Assembly: GCA_034770075.1 (NCBI GenBank)
Contig: CM068377.1
Coordinates: forward strand, 70,100,358 to 70,164,357
Reading direction: 5' to 3'
Source: Aralia elata
Lineage: Eukaryota > Streptophyta > Magnoliopsida > Apiales > Araliaceae
Length of the DNA: 64,000 nucleotides
Position numbers and translations under genes: made by a program. Below, piece after piece: positions 21,632 to 33,477 of the stretch. Each line of letters begins with the position of its first letter. Positions within the stretch are counted from its first letter, which is position 1. A model generated the notes under the pieces. It was given only the letters and a program-made list of their open reading frames with translations. It did not search any database and was not told where the DNA came from.

Positions 21632-22834
21632 TGTGATGCCCCCAAAATAGATCCATACAACCCATTTTGAGTCGCCAATAACATTCCATAAAATACAAAT
21701 ACAAATATGAATCTTCCCATTTACAACTAATAAGTGTTGTGCAAAATACGACAACACAATACAAATACATCTTAAATTCTCAATACACTTATTGGCACAC
21801 TAATAGTAAGGTATTGAGACACTTCTATTATCTCGGACCATCACTTCATTCCCCGGCTAGTCCCCGCTACACTCTCTTTTCCTGAGGAGAACAATGGAAC
21901 AAAAAGGAAAAGGGTGAGCACAAATAGCCCAGTAAGAAATATCATGACTAAGATAATGAAGAATAAAAATTATCTTTAGTCTTCAATAGAATTAAATCAG
22001 AGATTTAAAGATATTTTAATTGTTCAACAACAACAATTGCAGCGGAACAAACAATCCATTAGAAGAGTCAAGTAGATTATAATATCTACCATCTTCTATA
22101 AGTTAAAGGATCACCACCAATATTTTATCTTTGTAACACCAATCAACAATTCCTACTTATGAACATCCAAATCAACAGTTTATATTCAACAGCCTCTTTT
22201 TGCACTACGTGCCAAAGATATTTATTTGTAACATCACCGGTCATGATCATGCCAAACGCCAGTTCATCTTTGCACTACGGGCCAAAGAGAACTTTCACCA
22301 TACGCCTTTGTTTGTAACACCAAAAGTCATGATTATACCAATACACAGTTTGGTCAAAATCATGTCACGCCAGTTCATCTTTGCACTACGGGCCAAAGAG
22401 AACTATCACCATAATTTAAGTATGAAGATGAGGATGATGACAATGATACAGTGAGATTAAGGATAAGAAAAGCTTTATAATTTAATCAGTATCAAAGATT
22501 GACCAAATTGCCAACACGATGACCAAATTGTGGAGTCAAATTCAAGAATGATATTCAAGAAATTATTTCATGCTTCAACTATGACGTATAAAATGAAATA
22601 GAAAGATTCAAGTGAAAAGATATTAGATGAAGCACAAACTATTAAGGATATTCTACTAATTTTCAGGGATTCTCTCCATTTAAAAAATGAGGTTTTGGAA
22701 ACAAACAAAACTTTCTTATCATAAATGGAGAAATGTGAAAGAAAAAGATATCCCTTAAAGAGTACAAAAGAAATGATACGTTATACGAGTATAACATAAT
22801 ATATGAAACTGCAAATGGATTTTCACCCGTCATG

Positions 22835-23165
22835 CGATAATCCGCGTAGACAGATTATTTCCACAACAGGTTAATAAGTAATTAATACAAAGGGTTATTC
22901 ATCAGGTACGACACTCGTACATACAGGTTATTCCCACAGAGTAATAAGGAATGAATACAGAAGGGTATTCACCAGGTACGACACTCGTACATACAGGTTA
23001 TTCTCACAGAGTAATAAGGAATGAATACAGAAGGGTATTCACCAGGTACGACACTCGTACATACAGGTTATTCCCACAGAGTAATAAGGAATAATACAGA
23101 AGGGTATTCACCAGACATGCGTCATACCGCACGGACAGGTTATCCCCACAAATTAATATAGAATG
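22835..23165. repeat. 70-bp tandem repeats in the left Tekay LTR
   Basis: Units beginning GGTACGACACTCGTACAT start at 22905, 22975 and 23045, exactly 70 bases apart, with more degenerate units on each side. Each unit contains CCACAGAGTAATAAGGAAT. GTACGACACTCGTAC is a short near-palindrome. The matching array in the right LTR is at about 30285-30610. Confidence 0.88.
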
Positions 23166-23400
23166 AATAACAACCTTTATGAGTATAATATCACTTACGA
23201 ACATGAAAGCAAATGATATTCCCTATCTTAGTTAACAAGTGACTGGATGTTACCTTCTATGAAGTTTACTAACTTCGGATACTACTAGTATTCTCACAAA
23301 TACTCACAATAGCCTAGCACACTAAGAGAACTTAAGAAATTTAGAGACAGAGAGGAAGTATAAGCAATGAAGGTGTGAAGATTTCTTAAGATAACCCCTC

Positions 23401-23410
23401 CTATTTATAG
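23401..23410 (-). promoter_or_regulatory. Tekay LTR TATA box (left copy)
   Basis: CTATTTATAG, read CTATAAATAG on the minus strand. It sits in the same context (GGGCTCG, then TTATTACAATTTAG) as in the other LTR families of this window. In the 3' LTR it would drive transcription outwards, towards lower coordinates. Confidence 0.5.
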
Positions 23411-24200
23411 GAAAACCAAGTTTCATTAATTGCACAATAAGGGCTCGACTTATTACAATTTAGTACCTCCATCTTTGCCTCTACTTTTTAATATAATCCC
23501 TCAAGTATTATCAATCTTGCATAACATCCCCTAATAGTTTCCACATGTGAACCAATAGTTCTCACATGTGAACCAATAGTTCACAGCATGTGAATTCAAA
23601 ATTTTAATTAGATACCCCTAAGTTAGACTCCACTTTTAATCAGTCAATAATGCTAAAATATCATAACAAATAATATGAGTTACAGTGTCATGATAAATAA
23701 TAAAAAGTACCATGCGAATGCTATTGTAATTATTGAATCAAAATACTGTATAATTGCTACTTTATCAATTATTGAATCAATAATTTAAAATACTATGCAA
23801 TACTGTGTGCCTGTGAAATACCGCGTACTACTGTGGAATAACGCGTTTTACTGTTCTTTTTATTACTGGGTATTTCAACAGTTGCCAGTGATAATACTGT
23901 TGACAAAATACTGTCGCTTTCCGTATCCGACAATGGGGCCCACTATCGTTGACAATTTTGTCATTTGTGGGGCCCACTAATATTTGATATTTCGGCGCCG
24001 TCGTACGGTACCGAATATAATATTCTCCGACAAAAAAAATATTCCCCGACAAAAGGAATATTCCCCGACATACACTGTTTATCAGATAATTCGCATATAA
24101 CACCCTTAACTATCATTTATAACAATTAAGCACCTTACTATAAAAAAAATAATCATAAAAAAAATAATGAACTTTTATTTCATAAAGTCGGGATCTTACA

Positions 24201-24215
24201 ATCTCCCCTCCTTAT
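24201..24215 (-). other. Tekay polypurine tract
   Basis: On the minus strand AAGGAGGGGAGAT lies directly before the 3' LTR, which begins TGTAAGATCCC in that direction. It primes plus-strand DNA synthesis. The gag-pol stop codon TAA (24212-24214) overlaps its start. Confidence 0.85.
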
Positions 24216-27200
24216 GAAATTTCGTCCTCGAAATTGACGTACGTACCTGGCATTTCGAAGAGGTGAGGATACCTTGCTCTCATTTCAGATTCTAACTCCC
24301 AGGTCATTTCCTCAACATCATGGTTTCTCCATAAAATTTTGACTTGAGGTATAACCTTTGATCATAGAATCTGTTCCTTCTTATCCAAGACCTTGACAGG
24401 TATCTCTTCGTACGTCAAATCCTCTGCTATCTCGTCTGGTTCTAACTCAATAATGTGGTTTGGATCTTTCACATATTTACGTAGCATGGATATGTGAAAA
24501 ACATTATGAACACGATACATGCTTGGCGGTAAGGCGAGTCTGTAGGCCACAGTTCCTACTCGGTCGAGGATTTCAAATGGGCCGATAAATCGAGGGTTAA
24601 GCTTTCCTTTCTTTCCGCATCTCGTAACTCCTTTCCATGGGGCAACACGTAAAAATACATGATCTCCGACACTAAATTCCTCGTCTCTTCGATGAAGATC
24701 GGCATAACTCTTTTGTCGATCTTGAGCTGTTTGTATACGTTGCCGGATCATTTGGATCTTTTCCGTAGTTATACGTATCAACTCGGGTCCCAACAATTTT
24801 GCCTCACCTACTTCATCCCAACATGCTGGAGATCGACACCTTCGTCCATACAACGCCTCGAAGGGAGCCATGCCTATACTTACTTGATAACTGTTATTGT
24901 AAGAGAATTCCACAAATGGCAAGTATTTGTCCCAACTTCCTTTGAAGTCTAGTACGCAGAGTCTTAATAGATCTTCAAGGGTTTGAATAGTCCTTTCCGA
25001 TTGCCCGTCTGTTTGGGGATGGTATACAGAACTGAATCGTAATTCAGTGCCCATAGCTTTTTGCAAGCTGACCCAAAATCGTGAAGTGAACCTAGGATCT
25101 CAATCAGAAACGATGGATACTGGCATGCCATGCAATCTGATAATCTCGCTTATATACATACTAGCAAGACGCTCAAGTGAATAGTTTTCTCGTATAGGCA
25201 AGAAATGAGCAGACTTGGTCAATCTATCTATAATGACCCAAATTGCATCTAAGCCTTGAGAAACTTTGGGAAGACCTGTCACGAAATCCATGTTGATGTG
25301 TTCCCACTTCCATTCTGGAATCTCAAGTGGTTGCAATGGACCCCTTGGTACTTGATGTTCCGCCTTGACACGTTGACAAGTTAAACATCTTGCGATAAAC
25401 TCTGCAATCTCTCTCTTCATATTGTTCCACCAAAATGTATGTCGAAGATCACGATACATTTTGGTACTACCATGGTGGATTGCAAATGGTGTGTTGTGTG
25501 CCTCCATCATGATTTTGTATTTCAAGTCAGGGTCGTTAGGAACACACAGTCTAGAGTTGACTCGAAGTATTCCGTCTTCGTCGACTCTTGCTTCTGGAAT
25601 AGCACCTTCTTGTACCTTTTTCTTCATATTCATCAACTCCGGATCTGTAACTTGAGCAGCTTTAATTTTGTCGATTAAAGCCGGTTCTACCTGTATATGT
25701 GCGACCTTCACGTGGGTTCCTGGAGTCTTTAACTCTATCTCCATCCTTTGTAAATCATCCAAGATGAGCTTTTGCGATGTCAGTAATGCACTCGTGCTTG
25801 CATATGATCTTCTACTCAATGCGTCAGCTACTACGTTCGCCTTTCCAGGATGGTATTGGATGGTATGGTCGTAATCTTTCAACAGCTCGAGCCAACGCCG
25901 CTGTCGCATGTTGAGTTCCTTCTGGGTGAAGAAATATTTGAGACTTTTGTGGTCTGTATAGATCTCCACTTTCTCTCCATACAAGTAATGTCTCCAAATC
26001 TTCAACGCGAAAATGACTGCTTCCAACTCTAGATCATGAGTAGGATAATTCCTCTCATATTCCTTGAGTTGTCGAGACGCATAGGCTATAACCTTCCCAT
26101 GTTGCATGAGAACACAACCTAGTCCTTTGCTTGAAGCGTCGCTGTAGATGACAAATCCTTCCGATCCTGATGGTATTGCCAATACAGGTGCTGAAATGAG
26201 CCTTCTTTTGAGTTCTTGAAAACTCTTCTCACATTCTTCGCTCCATTTGAATGTTGTGCTTTTCCGAGTCAGTTGAGTTAATGGAATGGCTATTCGAGAA
26301 AATCCTTCTACGAATCTCCGATAATAACTAGCTAGACCCAGAAAGCTTCGTACTTCGGTTACTGACTTAGGTTATTCCCAATTTGATACTGCTTCAATCT
26401 TCGCCGGGTCAACCGAGATTCCTTCTTTAGAAACCAAGTGACCAAGGAATACAACTTCCTCAAGCCAGAATTCACATTTCTTCAACTTAGCATATAGCTT
26501 GTTTTCACGAAGCTTTTGGAGTATCAGCCTCAAGTGTTGCTCATGATCTTCACGACTTTTAGAATATATGAGAATGTCATCAATGAAGACAACCACGAAA
26601 TGATCCAAATATTCCTTGAATATCCAGTTCATCATGTCCATGAAAGCAGCAGGAGCATTAGTCAATCCAAAAGACATGACTAGGAATTCATAATGCCCGT
26701 ACCGAGTTCTGAAGGCAGTCTTTGGAATGTCATCAGCTTTAACTTTCAACTGATGATATCCAGAACGAAGATCGATCTTTGAAAAGAATTGAGCACCTTG
26801 TAACTGGTCGAACAGGTCATCAATGCGAGGTAACGGGTACCTATTTTTTATGGTGACATGGTTTAGCTCCCAATAGTCAATGCAAAGTCTCATACTCCCG
26901 TCTTTCTTCTTTACGAATAAAACAGGAGCACCCCAAGGCGATGTACTCGGACGTATGAAACCGCTGTCTAACAACTCCTGCAGTTGGACTTTTAACTCTT
27001 GAAGTTCAATAGGAGCCATTCGATATGGGGTTTTGGAAATAGGTTTCGTACTGGGTTCAAGGTCGATACAAAATTCAATTTCACGGTCTGGGGGTAGGCC
27101 AGGAAGTTCTTCAGAAAATACGTCAGGGAACTCATTAACAACAGAAATATTTTTCAAATCTGACGTACTTTTATTTAAATCCGTTACATGGGCTAAGAAG

Positions 27201-28877
27201 GCTTGACATCCGTTTTTCAATAAACGAATGGCTTTGTGACTAGAAATGATGGTTATTGATTTCAATGGTTTGGTTGCTTGAATTCGCATAATAGGTTGAT
27301 TAGGAATATGAAAACTAATGACCTTACGAAAGCAATCAATTTTAGCATGATGAGCAGTTAACCAATCAATTCCTAAAATCACATCAAATTCATGCATGTT
27401 CAAGGAGATAAGATCAACAGGTAATGTGAGGGTGCCGATTTGAACAAAGCAAGATTTATAGACTATAGATGTAACGAATATTTGTGCTAATGGTGTTTCG
27501 ACAGATAAGTCAAAATCTAACTTTTCAGGAGTCAAATTCAGGCGTTGAGCACATGTTGGTGAAATAAAAGAGTGGGTAGAACCAGTATCTAATAAGGCAT
27601 AGACTTCACAAGAGTTAATAAGTAGTTTACCCGTAATAACCTCGTTCGGATTCTGCGCTTTTTGTGACGTCACGACAAAAGCTCTCCCTTGAACCACAGA
27701 CTTTGACTTGTCCGTGACCGCCTTCGGTGTCATCATTGCAGCTGGACTTGACTTTGATGAATGACAAAAGCGAGCTCTATGGCCTTCCTTTCCACAATTA
27801 TAACATACTTGGGATGACGATTGTGTACAATTTGGACTGATGTGTCCTTCTTTCCCACACCTGAAACATCTAATAGGTGGTCGTTCTCCTTCCTTCGAAA
27901 CTGGTACTGGTGCTGGTGCTGACGTTGGCGCCTTTCCATGGTTGTTGTTGAATCTCCTCTTCTTGGAATTGTTGCCACTTGACTCACTCCTTCTGTTATC
28001 CGGGCCAGGATTACCACCGAAGTGGTTACCATTTCCGGTGTTGTGATTCCCTCATCGCTGATTATCATTATTTCGATAATTGCTGCCACCATTACGATTA
28101 TTACCGTGATTTTGCTCTCGTGGTTGGGTGTTACTTCCTGGTTGTAGTAGTCCTCTTTCCTGCTCCACTACTTGAGCCCTATCCACAGCATCTGCGTATA
28201 TACAAATCTTATGAGAAACGAGATATTGGCGAATCTCTGGTTTCAAACCTCGTAGGAACATTCGTGTTATTCGTTTCTCAGTGTCCACTAAATGGGATGC
28301 AAAACGCGACAACTCGGCGAACTTTGCTTCGTACTGTGACACCGTCATGTTGTTCTGTTCCAGTTTGATGAATTCTACCTCTTTCATATGACGAATACTT
28401 TTCGGAAAATACTTCTCGTTAAATAATTCGTGGAACTCGACCCAAGACATCTCGAGTGCCGAATGATGGGTACGTTTCACAGATTCCCACCAAATGATCC
28501 GCTTCTCCTCGTAACATAAAGGTGGCAAAAGGAACTTTTTGGTCGTCCGTGCAACGCAGTACATCAAATATCTTTGTTAATTGTTTAAGTTATGCCTCTG
28601 CCTTGAGTGGATCTGGCTTGCTGAAAAATTCAGGTGGTCCCAATTCTTTGAACTGCTTAGCGGTGACCATCCGTACATTATCAGCGTTTCTGCCAGTATT
28701 GTAGACAGGAGCTCTTCTCGCCTGGTTCTGCAGGTATTGCATGAAGTTCCTAAACATTTCATCATTCATTCTGTTGTTAGCATCATGATGTTCTGAGTTT
28801 GCACCCGTATTATTTGTGGCTTCCTGGTTTTCAGCCACAATGGTCTCATAGTGAATCTCTTGGTTTTCAGATGCCAT
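24212..28877 (-). pseudogene. Tekay gag-pol polyprotein gene, broken
   Basis: The frame starts at ATG 28877 (MASENQEIHYE). The gag capsid region is followed by two CCHC knuckles (CYNCGKEGH at about 27790 is the second), then protease with LLDTGSTHSF (about 27580). RT follows with SPWGAPVLFVKKKDGS and catalytic FIDDILIYS (about 26580), then RNase H (VIYSDASSKGLGCV, about 26150), the integrase zinc finger (CLTCQRVKAEH, about 25370) and the integrase core (MDFVTGLPK, then TDGQSERT). A chromodomain with KILWRNHDVEEMTWE ends at TAA 24212. Breaks are a TAA at 28590, one extra base at about 28492-28494, TGA at 28052, TAA at 26372, TGA at 25100 and TGA at 24362. The last four lie in one continuous frame. 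The gene cannot make a functional polyprotein. Confidence 0.92.
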
Positions 28878-29062
28878 TCTGAAATGTGATCACAAAACAA
28901 ATATTAGTTAAAGAAATAGACATGCAACATCTTGTCCCTATAACCAAACCAATTACTTAAATAACCAAAAATAGCTTAGGTAGGACACACTAGCGAAGGA
29001 TTTTACTCGTCTCTCCCCTCCTAGTTCTAATCCCAGATCTCTACCAGAGATCATATCCCTAA
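28878..29062 (-). other. Tekay 5' leader
   Basis: About 190 bases between the primer binding site and the gag ATG. No stable ORF is seen. Confidence 0.6.
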
Positions 29063-29074
29063 GCTCTGATACCA
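29063..29074 (-). other. Tekay primer binding site
   Basis: Reads TGGTATCAGAGC on the minus strand, complementary to the 3' end of plant initiator methionine tRNA. It lies two bases from the 5' LTR, as expected for priming of minus-strand DNA. Confidence 0.92.
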
Positions 29075-29076
29075 AC

Positions 29077-31648
29077 TGTGACGCCCCCAAAATAGGTACA
29101 TACAACCCATTTTGAGTCGCCAATAACATTCCACAAAATACAAATACAAATATGAATCTTCCCATTTACAACTAATAAGTGTTGTGCAAAATACGACAAC
29201 ACAATACAAATGCATCTTAAATTCTCAATACACTTATTGGCACACTAATAGTAAGGTATTGAGACACTTCTATTATCTCGGACCATCACTCCATTCCCCG
29301 GCTAGTCCCCGCTACACTCTCTTTTCCTGAGGAGAACAATGGAACAAAAAGGAAAAGGGTGAGCACAAATAGCCCAGTAAGAAATATCATGACTAAGATA
29401 ATGAAGAATAAAAATTATCTTTAGTCTTCAATAGAATTAAATTAGAGGTTTAAAGATATTTTAATTGTTCAACAACAACAATTGCAGCGGAACAAACAAT
29501 CCATTAGAAGAGTCAAGTAGATTATAATATCTACCATCTTCTATAAATTAAAGGATCACCACCAATATTTTATCTTTGTAACACCAATCAACAATTCCTA
29601 CTTATGAACATCCAAATCAACAGTTTATATTCAACAGCCTCTCTTTGCACTACGTGCCAAAGATATTTATTTGTAACATCACCGGTCATGATCATGCCAA
29701 ACGCCAGTTCATCTTTGCACTACGGGCCAAAGAGAACTTTCACCATACGCCTTTGTTTGTAACACCAAAAGTCATGATTATACCAATACACAGTTTGGTC
29801 AAAATCATGTCACGCCAGTTCATCTTTGCACTACGGGCCAAAGAGAACTATCACCATAATTTAAGTATGAAGATGAGGATGATGACAATGATACAGTGAG
29901 ATTAAGGATAAGAAAAGCTTTATAATTTAATCAGTATCAAAGATTGACCAAATTGCCAACACGATGACCAAATTGTGGAGTCAAATTCAAGAATGATATT
30001 CAAGAAATTATTTCATGCTTCAACTATGACGTATAAAATGAAATAGAAAGATTCAAGTGAAAAGATATTAGATGAAGCACAAACTATTAAGGATATTCTA
30101 CTAATTTTCAGGGATTCTCTCCATTTAAAAAATGAGGTTTTGGAAACAAACAAAACTTTCTTATCATAAATGGAGAAATGTGAAAGAAAAAGATATCCCT
30201 TAAAGAGTACAAAAAAAATGATACGTTATACGAGTATAACAGAATATATGAAACTGCAAATGGATTTTCACCCGTCATGCGATAATCCGCGTAGACAGAT
30301 TATTTCCACAACAGGTTAATAAGTAATTAATACAAAGGGTTATTCATCAGGTACGACACTCGTACATACAGGTTATTCCCACAGAGTAATAAGGAATGAA
30401 TACAGAAGGGTATTCACCAGGTACGACACTCGTACATACAGGTTATTCTCACAGAGTAATAAGGAATGAATACAGAAGGGTATTCACCAAGTACGACACT
30501 CGTACATACAGGTTATTCCCACAGAGTAATAAGGAATGAATATAGAAGGGTATTCACCAGACATACGTCATACCGCACGGACAGGTTATCCCCACAAATT
30601 AATATAGAATGAATAACAACCTTTATGAGTATAATATCACTTACGAACATGAAAGCAAATGATATTCTCTACCTTAGTTAACAAGTGACTAGATGTTACC
30701 TTCTATGAAGTTTACTAACTTCGGATACTATTAGTATTCTCACAAATACTCACAATAGCCTAGCATACTAAGAGAACTTAAGAAATTTAGAGACAGAGAG
30801 GAAGTATAAGCAATGAAGGTGTGAAGATTTCTTAAGATAACCCCTCCTATTTATAGGAAAACCAAGTTTCATTAATTGCACAATAAGGGCTCGACTTATT
30901 ACAATTTAGTACCTCCATCTTTGCCTCTACTTTTTAATATAATCCCTCAAGTATTATCAATCTTGCATAACATCCCCTAATAGTTCCCACATGTGAACCA
31001 ATAGTTCTCACATGTGAACCAATAGTTCACAGCATTTGAATTCAAAATTTTAATTAGATACCCCTAAGTTAGACTTCACTTTTAATCAGTCAATAATGCT
31101 AAAATATCATAACAAATAATATGAGTTACAGTGTCATGATAAATAATAAAAAGTACCATGCGAATGCTATTGTAATTATTGAATCAAAATACTGTATAAT
31201 TGCTATTTTATCAATTATTGAATCAATAATTTAAAATACTATGCAATACCGTGTGCCTGTGAAATACCGCTTACTACTGTGGAATAACGCATTTTACTGT
31301 TCTTTTTATTACCGGGTATTTCAACAGTTGCAAGTGATAATACTGTTGACAAAATACTGTCGCTTTCCGTATCCGACAATGGGGCCCACTATCGTTGACA
31401 ATTTTGTCATTTGTGGGGCCCACTAATTTTGATATTTCGGCGCCGTCGTACGATACCGAATATAATATTCTCCGACAAAAAGAATATTCCCCGACAAAAG
31501 GAATATTCCCCGACATACACTGTTTATCAGATAATTCGCATATAACACCCTTAATTATCATTTATAACAATTAAGCACCTTACTATAAAAAAAAATTTAA
31601 TCATAAAGAAAATAATAAACTTTTATTTCATAAAGTCGGGATCTTACA
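29077..31648 (-). repeat. Tekay right LTR (5' LTR)
   Basis: Starts TGTGACGCCCCC and ends GATCTTACA. It is co-linear with the left LTR, including the 70-bp tandem array (about 30285-30610) and the TATA-like CTATTTATAG at 30847-30856. This copy would drive element transcription. Confidence 0.92.
30847..30856 (-). promoter_or_regulatory. Tekay LTR TATA box (right copy)
   Basis: CTATAAATAG on the minus strand in the 5' LTR, about 1.8 kb before the primer binding site. The long transcribed part of the LTR (R-U5) would then be unusually long, so the true start may differ. Confidence 0.45.
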
Positions 31649-31653
31649 CAAGA
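31649..31653. repeat. Target site duplication CAAGA (right) of the Tekay element
   Basis: A perfect copy of 21627-21631. Confidence 0.95.
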
Positions 31654-33088
31654 TCCTGAAATCATTAATGAATTCCTCTCCTTGAGTTGTCCATACAAAT
31701 CCAATACATTCTTGTGAACTTGAGACCTTGAACCCATTAGCTATAGAAACTGAAATTGGTTTAGTGTTTTTAACTTCAGCCTTGACTCTTCTTGCAGCAA
31801 TAGGATCTATAAAGTTTTTGGTGATTCCACTATCAATCAAGATTCTTAAAACCTTCCCATTAGCCATACCAATAATCTTAATGGTTCTATTATCATTATG
31901 CCCAGAAAGAGTATGTAATGTGATATAAGCTTCAGGTTGATTACAACCTTGTTCCTCTTTTCTGACTTCATCTACATCATCCTCACACTCTACTTCATCA
32001 ATCTGACACTCTTCTGATGGCAACATCATGAATAAATGAGGTTTTTTACATACATGTCCCCAGGTATAAGGTTCATCACAAGAGAAACATAAACCCTTCC
32101 TCCTTTTCTCTGAAATTTATTCTCTAGTTAACCCTTTAATTGGCAGAGACTTACTAAATTTTGTATTAGGATTAAGTACAAAATTATTCCCTGCAACAGC
32201 AACATGTCCAGCATTTCCCAGTCCTGCAGGTTTAATGGTTGATACATACACACTTTTCTAAATGCTTGGAAATGCAAATTTCATGCTCAACTTACTTCTC
32301 CTCAACCAAGCCTCCAGTTTAGCCTCCTCTACTCTAGCCAACCTAATCAACTCCTTAAGAGTAAGGATCTTCAACTCCTGTATTCCCAACCTAATTTCTT
32401 CCTTCAATCCTCTTACAAAGCAGTCCATGAAAAATGCTTCATTTAGTGAAGGATTCCTAACTAGTGACCAACCTTTAAGCTCTTCGAATTTCTTTCTATA
32501 CTCATTAACAGTACCAGTTTGCTGTAAGTTCTTAAGCTCACCTATTGGATTAATTTGTACCTCAGTACAGAATCGAGCATTAATCTCTTCAACAAAAGCA
32601 TCCCAAGTCAACTTTGGTCCTTCATGGATAAAACCTGAATACCATTCCTCAGCTTCACCTTCTAAGTTCATTATAGCCAAATACAACCTCTGATCTTCAG
32701 CAATTACATGATGAGAAAAAAGTTTATTACACCTTTGAATCGATGCTCTTGGATTTGTTCCATCAAATTTAGGAAATTCATACTTGATTGTTTTGAATAT
32801 ACTATTACTATTTTTTTAAGTAGCATAGCCAGTCTCATATGAACCCAAAATTGATCCTATTTGGCTATTTGAAGTACCTGAAGTAGTTTGTGCATTTGGT
32901 ATTCTAACTGAGATGAGAGCTTCAATTCCTTTCATCATTTGCTCAAATTTCTTATCCATCCTTTCCTCCAAACTATTCTTCAAATTATCAGCAGACTCCT
33001 GGAACTGAGATTGCAGCTGCTGAATTGAATGAGCATGCTCACTGGCTAAACTTTCCAAATTAGTAATTCATTGGTTATTGTTCATCAT
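31654..33088 (-). pseudogene. Reina-type gag and protease remnant
   Basis: Gag probably starts at ATG 33086-33088, and an in-frame TGA follows at 33068-33070. The capsid region runs through AIMNLEGEAEEWYSGFI, FVRGLKEEIRLGIQEL and LIRLARVEEAKLEAWL. Further stops lie near 32818 and 32258. The knuckle CFSCDEPYTWGHVC (about 32090) leads to the aspartic protease with LRILIDSGITKNFI (about 31810-31850). The active-site triad DSG, rather than DTG, is usual for this clade. The frame then meets the Tekay insertion and continues at 21626 with GVQWLNQFNPVTLDF. Confidence 0.85.
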
Positions 33089-33100
33089 ACTGGATCGATT

Positions 33101-33114
33101 GGGCTTTGATACCA
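33101..33114 (-). other. Reina-type primer binding site
   Basis: Reads TGGTATCAAAGCCC on the minus strand, an initiator-Met-tRNA type site with one change (AAAG for AGAG). It lies three bases from the 5' LTR. Confidence 0.85.
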
Positions 33115-33117
33115 ATT

Positions 33118-33477
33118 TGTAAGCTACTGGACTTTCAGGAGCTAATTAGATCAAGTATTTTAGCAGAAAAGAAGAAGAATTGATTCAGAAATGGGGAAAA
33201 TGCACAGAAAGAGAGGAAATAGGAAGAGCAAAAAAATTGATAGGGAAATTCAGATTTTATTTCACAAATCACATGCCTTGAATTACATCAGATCACTCCT
33301 CTTAAGCAACAAGCCACACGCTCCTCTTCTAACAAACTAATAGCTAATAAAAAGATAAAAAGACAACTTTACCCAGACTAATTCAAAGTAATGACAATAA
33401 TGTCCTTGAGCTTGTTAACTAACTAACTAATCAGCTATTCTCTTAATACTACTAATTATTAATAGCTCCAATCATTA
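33118..33477 (-). repeat. Reina-type right LTR (5' LTR)
   Basis: Starts TGTAAGCTACTGG like the left LTR. Its far end reads ATCATTA and then continues into mTERF sequence (AAGAGAGGG), so the terminal CA and part of the target duplication were lost. It has fewer AACT repeats than the left copy. Confidence 0.85.

Larger units (their letters stand above)
21632..24200 (-). repeat. Tekay left LTR (3' LTR)
   Basis: Starts TGTGATGCCCCC and ends GATCTTACA. It contains three copies of a TTTGCACTACGGGCCAAAG-type segment (about 22198-22405) and the 70-bp tandem array at 22835-23165. The short open frames inside it (22200-22454, 23795-24103) are repeated in the other LTR and are not genes. Confidence 0.92.
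21632..31648 (-). mobile_element. Tekay-type Ty3 chromovirus, 10.0 kb, nested in the Reina element
   Basis: Complete structure: 2.57-kb LTRs (21632-24200 and 29077-31648) with TG...CA ends, 5-bp target duplication CAAGA, initiator-Met primer binding site, polypurine tract, and gag-pol on the minus strand. Long LTRs, a chromodomain after integrase and about 10 kb total fit the Tekay (Del) clade. By eye the LTRs differ at only about eight positions in the first roughly 370 bases, so insertion is fairly recent. Gag-pol has a frameshift and several stops, so it cannot make its own proteins. Confidence 0.92.
18070..33477 (-). mobile_element. Reina-type Ty3 chromovirus inserted in mTERF copy 2
   Basis: LTRs of 370 bases (18070-18439) and about 360 bases (33118-33477) bound a gag-pol read on the minus strand, with a Tekay element nested inside at 21632-31648. 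Removing that leaves about 5.4 kb, typical of the Reina clade. Clade markers seen are the knuckle CFSCDEPYTWGHVC, the RT stretch VDYRSLNDMTVKDKF and a C-terminal chromodomain (WTNTLPSESTWEDWD). Gag and pol carry several stops, so it is inactive. The left flank reads GAAAG and the right flank AAAG, but the right LTR end has lost its terminal CA, so the target duplication is only partly visible. Confidence 0.85.

Noticed and set aside
22200..22454. Identical 84-codon frames at 22200 and 29645
   Set aside because: They are the same place in the two Tekay LTRs and consist of a short LTR repeat.
22835..23165. Regular 70-bp repeats as a possible CRISPR-like array
   Set aside because: Whole units repeat without unique spacers, they lie in an LTR and are copied in the other LTR, and the genome is a plant's.
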